Assembly (NCBI GenBank): GCA_002435785.1
Contig: DIUC01000032.1
Span: forward strand, 1-64,000
DNA length: 64,000 nt
Source: Saprospiraceae bacterium UBA6168
GTDB taxonomy: Bacteria > Bacteroidota > Bacteroidia > Chitinophagales > Saprospiraceae
Reading direction: 5' to 3'
Shown piece after piece: positions 36,409 to 45,377 of the stretch (positions are counted from its first letter, which is position 1; every line of letters begins with the position of its first letter). Below the pieces are notes generated by a model. That model ran no database searches, was not told where the DNA came from, and saw only the letters and a program-made list of their open reading frames with translations. A program made the translations under genes and the position numbers.

Positions 36409-37299
36409 TTAAGGCACTAGTTCCAAAAGGACGAAAATTGTACAAATGAAAATACTTTGAGTGAGAGGGTATGTCGCAGCAGTGAAAGTCGTGGATAGGT
36501 AGCTTCGGTCATTTCCAGGGCCAGCATAGATGGCATTTCCATCCATATTCAGGTCGCTGTTAAGATACCCTGAAGCCATGAAGGTAGAAATTTGATTGGA
36601 GTTGCCTGGATGATATAGAGCAGTGATAAATATTGGCAAAACATCATTTCCCGGCCCCTGATAGATAATTCGTCTGTCGCCATTTAAGTCGCCACACCAG
36701 AGGGCTTTTTTGCCACTAATGGTTGCCATTGAATACTGTCCATTTGCAAAAAAGTTGGGGTTGGTAAAGTCAAGGGTTTGTGGTGCATCGTTGAGAAAAA
36801 CAGCTTCACCACTCATGACGCCCAAGTGGTTTCGATGGCGCACGACAACGAAGTAAAGACCAGGTGCGGTGTTTGGGAAATGAAGCGGTGATACGCCGTC
36901 CACATCTACCACATTGCCAATTCTCGTCAAAAGTGCCGAGCGGGTGGCAACAGTACTGTCGAGAATCTGCGGGTCTCTCAGCTCTACAATTACCCAATCA
37001 ACCACAGCATTCTCGCCAGTTATTTGAAAAACTGAAGGGTCTGACACGACTTCGTTGCCGCCCCCGTTGACATGCTGATAATTGGGCATGGTTGAATATG
37101 GTTCCGTAAAAGGAAGGAGGTTTTTTTGCCGAAGATCGTCCCGCATCATGGTATCATAAGTGAAATTGGACTTTATCAAAGCACCTTGCAGCAGAACTCG
37201 TGCAGAGATTTTGACACCGTTTTGGGACTTAACGGCAAAAGCAACGAATAGCAGAAAAAGCAGGATTACCTGCTTAGGTTTCGAGTTGGTTTTCTTCAT
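36409..37299 (-). CDS. Secreted protein with paired Asp-rich calcium-type repeats
   Basis: A 296-residue protein with a signal peptide (KQVILLFLLFVAFAVKSQ), an unassigned beta-rich body, and two dockerin-like repeats near the C terminus: CGDLNGDRRIIYQGPGND (about residues 215-232) and NSDLNMDGNAIYAGPGND (about 252-269). Such DLNxDGxxxYxGPxND units are common at the ends of Bacteroidota surface proteins and probably bind calcium. The start at 37299 gives the signal peptide directly. It is encoded on the opposite strand between SQR and the molybdoenzyme and breaks up that gene set; its role there is unexplained. Confidence 0.75.
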   Translation of the reverse strand: MKKTNSKPKQVILLFLLFVAFAVKSQNGVKISARVLLQGALIKSNFTYDTMMRDDLRQKNLLPFTEPYSTMPNYQHVNGGGNEVVSDPSVFQITGENAVVDWVIVELRDPQILDSTVATRSALLTRIGNVVDVDGVSPLHFPNTAPGLYFVVVRHRNHLGVMSGEAVFLNDAPQTLDFTNPNFFANGQYSMATISGKKALWCGDLNGDRRIIYQGPGNDVLPIFITALYHPGNSNQISTFMASGYLNSDLNMDGNAIYAGPGNDRSYLSTTFTAATYPLTQSIFICTIFVLLELVP

Positions 37300-37387
37300 G
37301 GTAAAAAGAAAGTTGTGATAAATAAAGTGAGTAGCGGAGGTAGGCAAAATACTAATCGCCAAATCCTATGCCACAAACAGAAAAAAT

Positions 37388-40267
37388 ATGGGCTACAAGC
37401 ACAAACCAAGTTTCATCGAAAAAATGGCCGAAGGAATCGGCCTCATTCCCAAGCTCCACAAGGAGGAGGACTATGCTGCTTCGGTAGCAACCTTGTCTTC
37501 CCCGGAGGGAACCAGTGATTTGTCCAAGTTCCCGCCACCGGAGCAGTGGAACGACTGGACGGAGTACGAAGCCACCAAATGGCCGAAAAAGGAGAAGCGG
37601 AACTACGCCATCGTGCCGACGACCTGCTTCAATTGCGAGAGTGCCTGCGGGATGTTGGCGTATATTGACAAGGAAACTGACCAAGTGCGCAAGTTCGAGG
37701 GGAACCCGTGGCACCCCGGCAGCCGTGGCCGCAACTGCGCCAAAGGCCCTGCCACCATCAACCAAATCACCGACCCCGACCGTATCCTGTATCCGATGAA
37801 GCGGTTAGGGGAGCGAGGCGGTGGCCAATGGGAGCGGGTGACCTGGGATTCTGTGCTCGACGACATCGCAGGGCGGATGCGCAAGGCGCTGCTTGAAGGT
37901 CGCAACAACGAAATCGCCTACCACGTGGGGCGGCCAGGGCATGAGGGTTACATGGACAGGGTGCTAAAGGCTTGGGGAGTGGACGGCCACAACTCGCACA
38001 CCAACATCTGCTCGTCTGGCGCAAGGTTTGGCTACGCAATCTGGTATGGCCATGACCGGCCATCGCCTGACCATGCCAATGCCAAGGCCATCCTGCTCAT
38101 CTCGGCGCACCTCGAAAGTGGGCACTACTTCAATCCGCACGCCCAGCGCATCATCGAGGCCAAGATGAAAGGCGCAAAGCTCATCGTGCTCGACCCTCGC
38201 CTCAGTAACACTGCCAGCATGGCCGATGAATGGATGCCAACTTATCCCGGTACGGAGGCGGCGTTGCTGCTCGCTATCGCAAGGTTGCTTTTGCAAAACG
38301 GCTGGTACAACCGGGAGTACGTGGAGAAATGGACGAACTGGGATGATTACATGCGAAAAGCGCACCCCGACAAGCCGCAAACTTTTGAAAGTTTCATCGA
38401 GACGCTGATTGATATTTATGCTGAGTACACGCCTGAATATGCAGAAAAGGAAACTGGCGTAAAAGTGGCGCAGACCATCGAAGTCGCCAGAATAGTCGGG
38501 GAGGCAGGCACCCGGCTCTCGACGCACAACTGGCGCAGTGCTGGCAGCGGCAACCTCGGCGGTTGGGCGGTAGCCCGCACCCTGCACTTCCTCAATGTGC
38601 TTACGGGTTCTGTCGGCACGGTCGGTGGCACTTCGCCAAACACTTGGAACAAGTTCCATCCGCATTTCTTCGACACCCCCCCTGCCCAGAAGTTCTGGAA
38701 CGAGCTGCATTTTCCGAGGGAATATCCGCTTGCCTATTTTGAAATGAGCTTCCTGTTGCCGCACTTCTTAAAGGAAGGCCGTGGCTTCATGGACGTGTAT
38801 TTTTCGAGGGTTTTCAACCCGGTGTGGACGTACCCGGACGGCTTTATGTGGATGGAGGCGTTCAAGGACGAAAAATGCTTCGGCCTCCATGCTGCCCTGA
38901 CGCCGGTTTGGAGCGAGACGGCCTACTTCGCTGACTACGTGCTGCCGATGGGCCTCGCCAGCGAGCGCCACGACCTCAATAGCTACGAAACACATGCGGG
39001 CATTTGGATTGCCTTCCGGCAACCAGTTTTACGAGAAAAAGCTCGGCGGGACGGCAAGCATTTCCAGTTCACTTACGAAGTGAATCCCGGTGAGGTTTGG
39101 GAGGAAGACGAGTTTTGGATTCAGCTATCTTGGCGAGTGGACCCCGACGGGTCGCTCGGCATCCGCAAGCACTTCGAGTCGCCGTACCGCCCCGGCGAGT
39201 GCATCACGGTGGATGAATACTACCGCTATATTTTCGAGGAAACCAAAGGCTTGCCCGAAGCGGCGGCCAAAGAGGGGCTTTCCGCACTTGACTATATGCG
39301 CAAATACGGCGCTTTCGTGGTAGAACCCTCCGTTTACGAAGTGAACAAACGGCCACTTTCCCCAAAAGAATTGGATGGCACAGAGGTCGCCACCGATGGC
39401 CGGATTTTGAAAAAAGGCAAGACCGTGGGCGTGATGCACAAGGGCAAAGCCGTCGAAGGGTTCCCGACGCCGAGCGGCAAGAACGAGTTTTTCAGCCAGA
39501 CGATGATAGACTGGAAATGGCCGGAGTACAGCATTCCGACTTACATCAAAAGCCATATCCACGAGGATGAGATGGACCGGTCGAAGGGCGATTACCCGCT
39601 TGTGCCCACCTTCCGGTTGCCAACCCTCATCCACTCACGCAGCGGCAATGCCAAGTGGCTTTACGAAATCGCCAATCGAAACCCGCTGTGGATGCACCCA
39701 TCGGACGCCAACAAATTCGGAGTAGTTACAGGTGATTTGCTGCGCATCAACACCGAAATCGGTTACTTCGTGGACAAGGTCTGGGTGACAGAGGGCATGA
39801 AGCCCGGCATCGTTGCCTGCTCGCACCACCTTGGCAGGTGGCGCAGGCCGAACGACCCGGCTGGCAACCGTTGGGCGACCGCTACCGTCAGCATTCAGGA
39901 CGACAACAATGGCGGCTGGAAGATGAAGCAATTGGCTGGCATTCAGCCGTTTAAATCAAAGGACAAGGACTCTGCCCGCATCTTTTGGACGGATGGCGGG
40001 GTACACCAGAACATTACTTTCCCTGTTCACCCCGACCCAATCAGCGGGATGCACTGCTGGCACCAGAAGGTGCGCATCGAAAACGTGCAACCCGGCGACC
40101 AGTACGGTGACATCTTTGTGGACACGAAGAAAAGCATGGAGGTCTATCGCCGCTGGTTGGCGATGGCGAGGCCAGCGCCTGGGCCGGATGGACTGCGCCG
40201 TCCGCTCTGGATGAAGCGGGCGTTGAAGCCTGCGGAGGAAACGTATTATCTAAAGAACGACGAATGA
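37388..40267 (+). CDS. Molybdopterin oxidoreductase catalytic subunit (SoeA/PsrA/PhsA group)
   Basis: A 959-residue bis-MGD enzyme. The N-terminal [4Fe-4S] site is Cys80/83/87 and Cys117 (CFNCESAC, GRNCAKGP). The likely molybdenum ligand is Cys208 in HTNICSSGARFG, as in polysulfide, thiosulfate and sulfite enzymes. The C-terminal molydopterin-binding domain (from about residue 740) contains RSGNAKWLYEIANRNPLW and ACSHHLGRW. There is no twin-arginine signal at the N terminus, which suggests a cytoplasmic enzyme like sulfite dehydrogenase SoeA rather than exported PsrA or PhsA. Its electron partner is probably the fused ferredoxin-NrfD protein 2.4 kb upstream. The exact substrate is an inference. 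Confidence 0.88.
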   Translation: MGYKHKPSFIEKMAEGIGLIPKLHKEEDYAASVATLSSPEGTSDLSKFPPPEQWNDWTEYEATKWPKKEKRNYAIVPTTCFNCESACGMLAYIDKETDQVRKFEGNPWHPGSRGRNCAKGPATINQITDPDRILYPMKRLGERGGGQWERVTWDSVLDDIAGRMRKALLEGRNNEIAYHVGRPGHEGYMDRVLKAWGVDGHNSHTNICSSGARFGYAIWYGHDRPSPDHANAKAILLISAHLESGHYFNPHAQRIIEAKMKGAKLIVLDPRLSNTASMADEWMPTYPGTEAALLLAIARLLLQNGWYNREYVEKWTNWDDYMRKAHPDKPQTFESFIETLIDIYAEYTPEYAEKETGVKVAQTIEVARIVGEAGTRLSTHNWRSAGSGNLGGWAVARTLHFLNVLTGSVGTVGGTSPNTWNKFHPHFFDTPPAQKFWNELHFPREYPLAYFEMSFLLPHFLKEGRGFMDVYFSRVFNPVWTYPDGFMWMEAFKDEKCFGLHAALTPVWSETAYFADYVLPMGLASERHDLNSYETHAGIWIAFRQPVLREKARRDGKHFQFTYEVNPGEVWEEDEFWIQLSWRVDPDGSLGIRKHFESPYRPGECITVDEYYRYIFEETKGLPEAAAKEGLSALDYMRKYGAFVVEPSVYEVNKRPLSPKELDGTEVATDGRILKKGKTVGVMHKGKAVEGFPTPSGKNEFFSQTMIDWKWPEYSIPTYIKSHIHEDEMDRSKGDYPLVPTFRLPTLIHSRSGNAKWLYEIANRNPLWMHPSDANKFGVVTGDLLRINTEIGYFVDKVWVTEGMKPGIVACSHHLGRWRRPNDPAGNRWATATVSIQDDNNGGWKMKQLAGIQPFKSKDKDSARIFWTDGGVHQNITFPVHPDPISGMHCWHQKVRIENVQPGDQYGDIFVDTKKSMEVYRRWLAMARPAPGPDGLRRPLWMKRALKPAEETYYLKNDE

Positions 40268-40292
40268 TGAGTTGTTGAAAGAATGCAGAACG

Positions 40293-40317
40293 ACGGCAAG
40301 GTTACCAACCTTGCCGT
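40293..40317. terminator. Hairpin between the convergent molybdoenzyme and lnt genes
   Basis: A perfect 11-bp inverted repeat (ACGGCAAGGTT at 40293-40303, complement 40307-40317) with a 3-nt loop between two convergent stop codons. T content after the stem is weak on both strands. Confidence 0.65.
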
Positions 40318-40324
40318 TGTAGTT

Positions 40325-42151
40325 TTAAGCCGTTGGCTTCCCAATCCGGTTCGAGATTTTTCTCACCAATAAATTAGTCACCAAAATCAAGGTGACAAAG
40401 AAAGCGATTCGGGCAATGAGGTCGCCCCAGTGGACATAAAAAGTAATGCGGTCGTTGAACTTGATATTTTGCCTAATGGCCGCTTCCTCCTCATACTTGG
40501 TGGGCTGCTGCACGTCGCCCCGCTGGTTGATGAAGCAAGAAATGCCAGTGTTTGCGGAGCGGGCAATGCTTTTTCGGGTCTCCACAGCCCTAAGCCGGGC
40601 ATAGGCAAGGTGCTGCTTGTGGCCCCCAGAATCGTCCCACCAACCGTCGTTTGTCATAATGAACGTGGCCTCGGCGCCCGCTCTGACGTAACCCCCGTTG
40701 TAGTCGCCAAAGACGCTTTCGTAACAAATGGAAGGGGCGACCCTCCCGCTGTTGCTGGGGAATGCCTCCCGGTAAGGTTGTATGCCGTGGCCTTCCACCG
40801 AGCCGTCGAGCTGGTCAACAATGGGCTTTAGGAAGAAAAGCACTTGATGATAGGGGAGAATCTCTGCTCCCGGCACTAATTTGGATTTGATGTAAAACGG
40901 AATGCTGTCCGCCCCGGCCTGGAGTTGCAGCGCTGCATTGTAGGCTTCCCAGTAGAAGACCTTGCTGCCCCGTTCCTCCTTTCTGGCCGACTTGGTGAGC
41001 GGTTCGCCTTCGGCAAAAACCTTGTAGGCGCTCACGCCCGTGACGAGCTTTACCTGCGGGAACTTATCCAGAAAGCCCATTATCTGCCGGATGTCCCGGT
41101 TCGATTTGAGGTCGTTCATCTCCCCAGCGCTGAAGCTGGTTTCTGGCCAGACGAGGTAGGCCGTTTTGTCGGTAATGGCAGCCTCGGAAAGGCGAAGGAA
41201 GGTTTTCAACTGCTCCTCATCGGGGACGTTGAACTTCTGGTAGTGCGGCTCGAAGTTTGGCTGTACGACCACCACTTCTTCATCACGCCCTATGTCTTTT
41301 TGGTTGAAATACCAGACCAAGGAAACCGCAATCGGTACCAATACCAATAGCTTGATGCGCCAAAATACCCAACCTTGCTGCAAAGCTGCTTTCGGGGAGA
41401 TTTGGAAATTGCATTTTTCCAACAGCTTGAAAACCAGCACGTTGGCGACCAATACCCAGAGCGAGCCGCCGAAAACCCCCGTGTACTCGTACCACTGTAC
41501 GGCCTGCGGAAACTGTGCAAAAGCATTGCCGAGCGTGAGCCACGACCAAGAGATTTCCCAATTTAAATGCAGGAACTCGAACGACAGCCAATAGGCAATG
41601 AGGGATAGGTAGCCCGTTTTGGGTAGGTACTTCCGTGTCTGGTGGAAGAACCAGATGGGCACGTACATGAACCAGGCATTCAGCCAAATGGCCACGATGC
41701 CAGCGATGAAGGCCGTGTTGCCTACCCACCAGGTCACGAGGATGTTCCAAAGGACGAAGGCGTGATAGGTGTAGGGGAGGATAGATGATTGACGATTTAC
41801 GATTGACGATTGACGGTTTTCAGCTGCATGGTCTTTGGCTATTTCATACTCGATGAGTAGCAGCGGAACCCATGCGATGAACAGCAAAATCGTGGTCGGG
41901 AATGGCGGAAAACTCAATGCCAACAGTACCCCGCTCAAAGTGCTAAGCCCGAGCCAGCGCAAGCCTTTTGGGTGGCGGGTGTACCTTTTCCAAAACAACA
42001 ACACGATGCTCGCCCATGCCAGCACGAAGAAGTACAGCGGGCGGTGACCCCAAAGTGTATCCTGTTGCCAGAGGGCGTACATTTTGTAGCCTACGGCGAG
42101 GGTGGCAATGGATGTGGCGGTGAGTAGGGTGAGGCGGAGGGAGTTTTTCAT
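40325..42151 (-). CDS. lnt: Apolipoprotein N-acyltransferase
   Basis: A 608-residue inner-membrane enzyme that adds the third acyl chain to lipoproteins. About eight membrane helices are followed by a nitrilase-fold domain whose catalytic triad is visible: Glu337 in WPETSFSAGE, Lys424 in KSKLVPGAE and Cys476 in PSICYESVFGDY. It is longer than the roughly 510 residues of E. coli Lnt. Residues 111-124 (ENRQSSIVNRQSSI) come from an in-frame heptanucleotide repeat in a loop between helices. The gene precedes a toxin-antitoxin pair on the same strand. Confidence 0.94.
   Translation of the reverse strand: MKNSLRLTLLTATSIATLAVGYKMYALWQQDTLWGHRPLYFFVLAWASIVLLFWKRYTRHPKGLRWLGLSTLSGVLLALSFPPFPTTILLFIAWVPLLLIEYEIAKDHAAENRQSSIVNRQSSILPYTYHAFVLWNILVTWWVGNTAFIAGIVAIWLNAWFMYVPIWFFHQTRKYLPKTGYLSLIAYWLSFEFLHLNWEISWSWLTLGNAFAQFPQAVQWYEYTGVFGGSLWVLVANVLVFKLLEKCNFQISPKAALQQGWVFWRIKLLVLVPIAVSLVWYFNQKDIGRDEEVVVVQPNFEPHYQKFNVPDEEQLKTFLRLSEAAITDKTAYLVWPETSFSAGEMNDLKSNRDIRQIMGFLDKFPQVKLVTGVSAYKVFAEGEPLTKSARKEERGSKVFYWEAYNAALQLQAGADSIPFYIKSKLVPGAEILPYHQVLFFLKPIVDQLDGSVEGHGIQPYREAFPSNSGRVAPSICYESVFGDYNGGYVRAGAEATFIMTNDGWWDDSGGHKQHLAYARLRAVETRKSIARSANTGISCFINQRGDVQQPTKYEEEAAIRQNIKFNDRITFYVHWGDLIARIAFFVTLILVTNLLVRKISNRIGKPTA
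41788..41815. repeat. Heptanucleotide tandem repeat inside lnt
   Basis: Four copies of a 7-bp unit: ATTGACG (41788), ATTTACG (41795), ATTGACG (41802) and ATTGACG (41809). Three units make 21 bp or seven codons, which keeps the lnt frame and encodes the repeated peptide NRQSSIV in Lnt residues 111-124. Heptamer repeats of this kind are scattered in some bacterial genomes and here have entered or grown within a coding region. Confidence 0.9.
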
Positions 42152-42160
42152 GTGTTGTTG

Positions 42161-42655
42161 TTAGCCAAATATTTCACCTGCCTCGGCAAGCACTTGGTTT
42201 ATCAAATGATGTGAAATCCAAAAGTCAGCTTCGGCTTGAAGGCGGCCAATTAAAGGCTTTACCGCTGGAATAAGCCCTTTTTGTTTTGCAATGATTAGCA
42301 CACCGAGCAAGCCCATTATTTTAAGCCCATTTTTGCTCGCAATTGACCTTCCCAAAGCTTCATCAATCAATACCAAATCAGCCTTCAATTCCATTGCAAG
42401 CACAATGGCTTCAGATTCCCCGATTTGTAATTCACCTCGAAATGAATCAACAAGGCCCCTGTTTTTCACTGAAACAACGCTGACCCAATTTGCGGCAGCG
42501 ATTTCAACACTACCTGGCAGACCCACACCAGTTAATGTAATTTCGTTGTAAACTGCTGTTGGAATGACTACTTCCTTGAACACCGCAGGAAGCAAGTGTA
42601 AATGCCCAATAATGGCAAGGTTGATGATTGGAGAAGTGTCACTAATGACAATCAT
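42161..42655 (-). CDS. PIN-domain toxin-like protein (DUF3368)
   Basis: A 164-residue PIN-fold protein with the first acidic residue in VISDTSPIINL, the central GESEAIVLAME and DLVLIDEALGR segments containing the remaining active-site acids, and the DUF3368 C-terminal half (GLLGVLIIAKQKGLI). It is expected to be an RNA-cleaving toxin. Its start overlaps the upstream UPF0175 gene by 4 bases (ATGA), the usual layout of this pair. Confidence 0.88.
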   Translation of the reverse strand: MIVISDTSPIINLAIIGHLHLLPAVFKEVVIPTAVYNEITLTGVGLPGSVEIAAANWVSVVSVKNRGLVDSFRGELQIGESEAIVLAMELKADLVLIDEALGRSIASKNGLKIMGLLGVLIIAKQKGLIPAVKPLIGRLQAEADFWISHHLINQVLAEAGEIFG

Positions 42656-42897
42656 AGTAAGTCGAGTGCCCGCAGGTTTTCTAAATCCTTTTTTAGGTCG
42701 TCGGGGCTGATATTAAGGAAGATGTTTCGTTTTTTCAATTCCGCCTGCATTTGGAGTCGGCTGAGGCCAGCCAATTCTGCGGCTTTTCCAAGCGAAATTC
42801 TTTTCTTTTGGTAAAGCATAAGCGATAGCTCAAGCCAAACCTCTTGTTCCGTAAGCTTCGATGTTGCCATAAACTCATCAGAAATTACAAGTGCCAT
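42652..42897 (-). CDS. UPF0175-family antitoxin
   Basis: An 81-residue protein of the UPF0175 family: an N-terminal EVWLELSLMLYQKKRISLG segment, then a helix-turn-helix-like AAELAGLSRLQMQAELKKRN and a charged tail. UPF0175 genes regularly precede DUF3368 PIN toxins and are thought to neutralise them while repressing the operon. It is translationally coupled to the toxin. The pair lies between lnt and metG, an ordinary core setting, so it is probably a late arrival. Confidence 0.88.
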   Translation of the reverse strand: MALVISDEFMATSKLTEQEVWLELSLMLYQKKRISLGKAAELAGLSRLQMQAELKKRNIFLNISPDDLKKDLENLRALDLL

Positions 42898-42955
42898 GCT
42901 ACTATTTTTTCGTAAAGTTAGCTTATCGCAATGATTTGAGCAATGCCCAATCCGT

Positions 42956-45127
42956 TTACTTCACGCCCAGTCCCGGCCCGAACGCCTCGCCAGCTTGCAC
43001 GAAACTCAACTTGCCTTCCGCATTTTCTGCCATCAAAATCATGCCCTGCGAGTCCACGCCACGCAACTTGCGGGGGGCGAGGTTGGCCAGTAGCAGTACC
43101 CGCTGTCCGACGACTTCCTCCGGTGTGAAATGCTCCGCAATGCCCGAAACCACCGTGCGCTGCTCGAAGCCGAGGTCAACGTTGAGTTTGAGCAATTTGT
43201 CCGCCTTCGGGATGCGCTCGGCAGCCGTGATGGTCGCCGTTCGGATGTCCATTTTGGCGAAGTCGTCGTATTGGATTTCTTCTTTTAGAGGGATGGGGGA
43301 TGAGGGTTGAGGGATGATTGGGGGCTGTTCAACTACTGAGGTTGCCTCGTTTGCCATGATAATTTTCAGTTTTGCTTTTTGCCGCTCGATGATTTCGAGG
43401 CGGCTCTTGTCGTTGCGGTCGTGGATTTTGGCGAAGAGGATTTCGGGTTGTCCGACTTGGTGGCCAGGAGATAGAAGGAATCTTACGTTATTCAAACTGA
43501 AAAAAATCTTGTCCAAATCACCAGATTGAACATCGTCAAGATTAAGTAACCTTCTTATTCTTGCAGAGGTGTAAGGGATGAACGGCTCACAGAGCACACT
43601 GATTAGGGTAATGATTTGGAAACAATTGAAAAGACAATTTTTCACATCTTGACTTTCTGGATTCTCTTTCCACCAGAACCAGGGTTTCTGTTCTTGTAAA
43701 TATAAATTACCCACAGAGGAAATTCCAATTAGACTTTGGGCAGCATTTCTGAAATTGAAACTTTCAATTGCTTCTTTGTAGTCAGTTAAGACTCCATTTA
43801 AAGCAACTACATCGATTAAAATATTTCCAGCATCATGTCTTGGTTCGGGTAATTTGCCACCATAATAATTGTTCGTCAATACAAGAACCCGGTTGATGAA
43901 ATTCCCAAGGTTATCCGCCAAGTCCTTGTCATAAAAATCCACGAACTCGTCCCACTTGAAGTCAGCGTCCTTGTTTTCCGGCATGTTTCGGATGAGCGCC
44001 CAGCGTAGGGCGTCCTCCTTGTTCGGGAAGTTGGCGAACTCCTCCAAATACTCGTGCTGCTCTATGCCCCAGCCTTTGCTCTTGCTGAACTTCCGGCCCT
44101 CGAAATTGAGGAACTGGTTGGCGGGAACGTTAATGGGAAGGGCATAGTCGCCATGCGCCTTGAGCATGGCGGGGAACACGATGCAGTGGAAAACGATATT
44201 GTCCTTTCCGATGAAATGGATGAGTTCCACATTGTCGCCTTTCCAGTAATCCTCCCAGTTTTTTCCATTATCGGCGGCCCACTGCTTTGTGCTGGAAATG
44301 TAACCGATGGGTGCATCGAACCAGACGTAAAGCACTTTGCCCTCAGCTCCCGGCATGGGCACGGGTATGCCCCAGTCGAGGTCACGGGTGATGGAGCGGG
44401 GTTGCAGGCCCTCGCCATCATTAAGCCATGAAAGGCACTGGCCGATGACGTGGTTTTTCCACATGGATGGGTCGTGGTGTTGCTGACCGTCGAGGACGCC
44501 CGTTTTTATCCAATCCCGGAGCCAGTCGCCGTGCTTGTCGAGGCGGAAATACCAGTGGGAAGTCTCCCTCAGCACAGGCGTTGCGCCGCTCAACATGGAT
44601 TTCGGGTTTTTCAATTCCATCGGCGAAAGGGTAGCGCCGCATTTTTCGCACTGGTCGCCATAGGCTTCCGGGTTGGCGCAGTTGGGGCACTCGCCCATGA
44701 TGTAGCGGTCCGCTAAGAACTGCTGGAACGCTTCGTCGAAATATTGCTCCGAAAGGCGCTCTTCCAGTTCGCCACCTTTTTCAATCAGTTTTTTGAAAAA
44801 AGCCTGTGCCGTTTCGTGGTGCAGCGGAGCGCTCGTGCGGTCGTAGTGGTCGAAGCTGATGCCCAATTGCTCGAAGGTCTGCTTGTTGAGCGCATGGTAT
44901 TTGTCAATAATTTCTTGTGGAGTGATTCCTTCTTTTTTTGCCCGGATGGTGATGGCGGCGCCGTGTTCGTCCGAGCCGCAGATGAAAGCAACATCGCAGC
45001 CCATTCCCCGGAGATAGCGAACGTAAATATCAGCGGGCAGGTAGGCTCCGGCAAGGTGGCCGAGGTGAAGCGCTCCATTGGCGTAGGGTAGGGCGGAGGT
45101 GACGAGGTATTTCTTAGTTTTATCCAT
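42956..45127 (-). CDS. metG: Methionyl-tRNA synthetase
   Basis: A 723-residue class I synthetase that charges tRNA-Met. It has ALHLGHLAGAYLPADIYVRY cut to the HLGH motif at residues 21-24, a zinc-binding insert with CPNCANPEAYGDQCEKCG, the KMSKS-equivalent KFSKSKGWG, and a C-terminal Trbp111/EMAP-like tRNA-binding domain (about residues 620-723) with MDIRTATI. Length is standard for the domain-appended form. It is the last gene of a leftward block with the toxin-antitoxin pair and lnt, though probably transcribed independently. Confidence 0.97.
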   Translation of the reverse strand: MDKTKKYLVTSALPYANGALHLGHLAGAYLPADIYVRYLRGMGCDVAFICGSDEHGAAITIRAKKEGITPQEIIDKYHALNKQTFEQLGISFDHYDRTSAPLHHETAQAFFKKLIEKGGELEERLSEQYFDEAFQQFLADRYIMGECPNCANPEAYGDQCEKCGATLSPMELKNPKSMLSGATPVLRETSHWYFRLDKHGDWLRDWIKTGVLDGQQHHDPSMWKNHVIGQCLSWLNDGEGLQPRSITRDLDWGIPVPMPGAEGKVLYVWFDAPIGYISSTKQWAADNGKNWEDYWKGDNVELIHFIGKDNIVFHCIVFPAMLKAHGDYALPINVPANQFLNFEGRKFSKSKGWGIEQHEYLEEFANFPNKEDALRWALIRNMPENKDADFKWDEFVDFYDKDLADNLGNFINRVLVLTNNYYGGKLPEPRHDAGNILIDVVALNGVLTDYKEAIESFNFRNAAQSLIGISSVGNLYLQEQKPWFWWKENPESQDVKNCLFNCFQIITLISVLCEPFIPYTSARIRRLLNLDDVQSGDLDKIFFSLNNVRFLLSPGHQVGQPEILFAKIHDRNDKSRLEIIERQKAKLKIIMANEATSVVEQPPIIPQPSSPIPLKEEIQYDDFAKMDIRTATITAAERIPKADKLLKLNVDLGFEQRTVVSGIAEHFTPEEVVGQRVLLLANLAPRKLRGVDSQGMILMAENAEGKLSFVQAGEAFGPGLGVK

Positions 45128-45326
45128 TTTCAGACCAATCTAAATAAGTGAAAACTCATTGGGCAACGCCGTTTGTTGTCGCTGAAAAAAATGGGGCAAC
45201 AACGTTGTGGTTTAAATCTTATCCGTTTGGCGCAGCATTCTTTTTTGCGGCGAAGATAGCGGGATATTGTAGAAAAGAAAATTCGTGGCTTTGAGTTCCA
45301 GCGGCATCATTGGGCAAAACAAAAAA

Positions 45327-45358
45327 GGCGGCTGACCGAGTTGGTCAAGCCGCCTTTC
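45327..45358 (-). terminator. Terminator after the di-haem peroxidase gene
   Basis: GGCGGCTGACC at 45327-45337 pairs with GGTCAAGCCGCC at 45343-45354 (one bulge), with A and T runs outside. Read on the minus strand it ends in six Ts, 20 bases beyond the stop codon at 45378. Confidence 0.82.
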
Positions 45359-45377
45359 CTGTTCGATAGGGTCAAGT

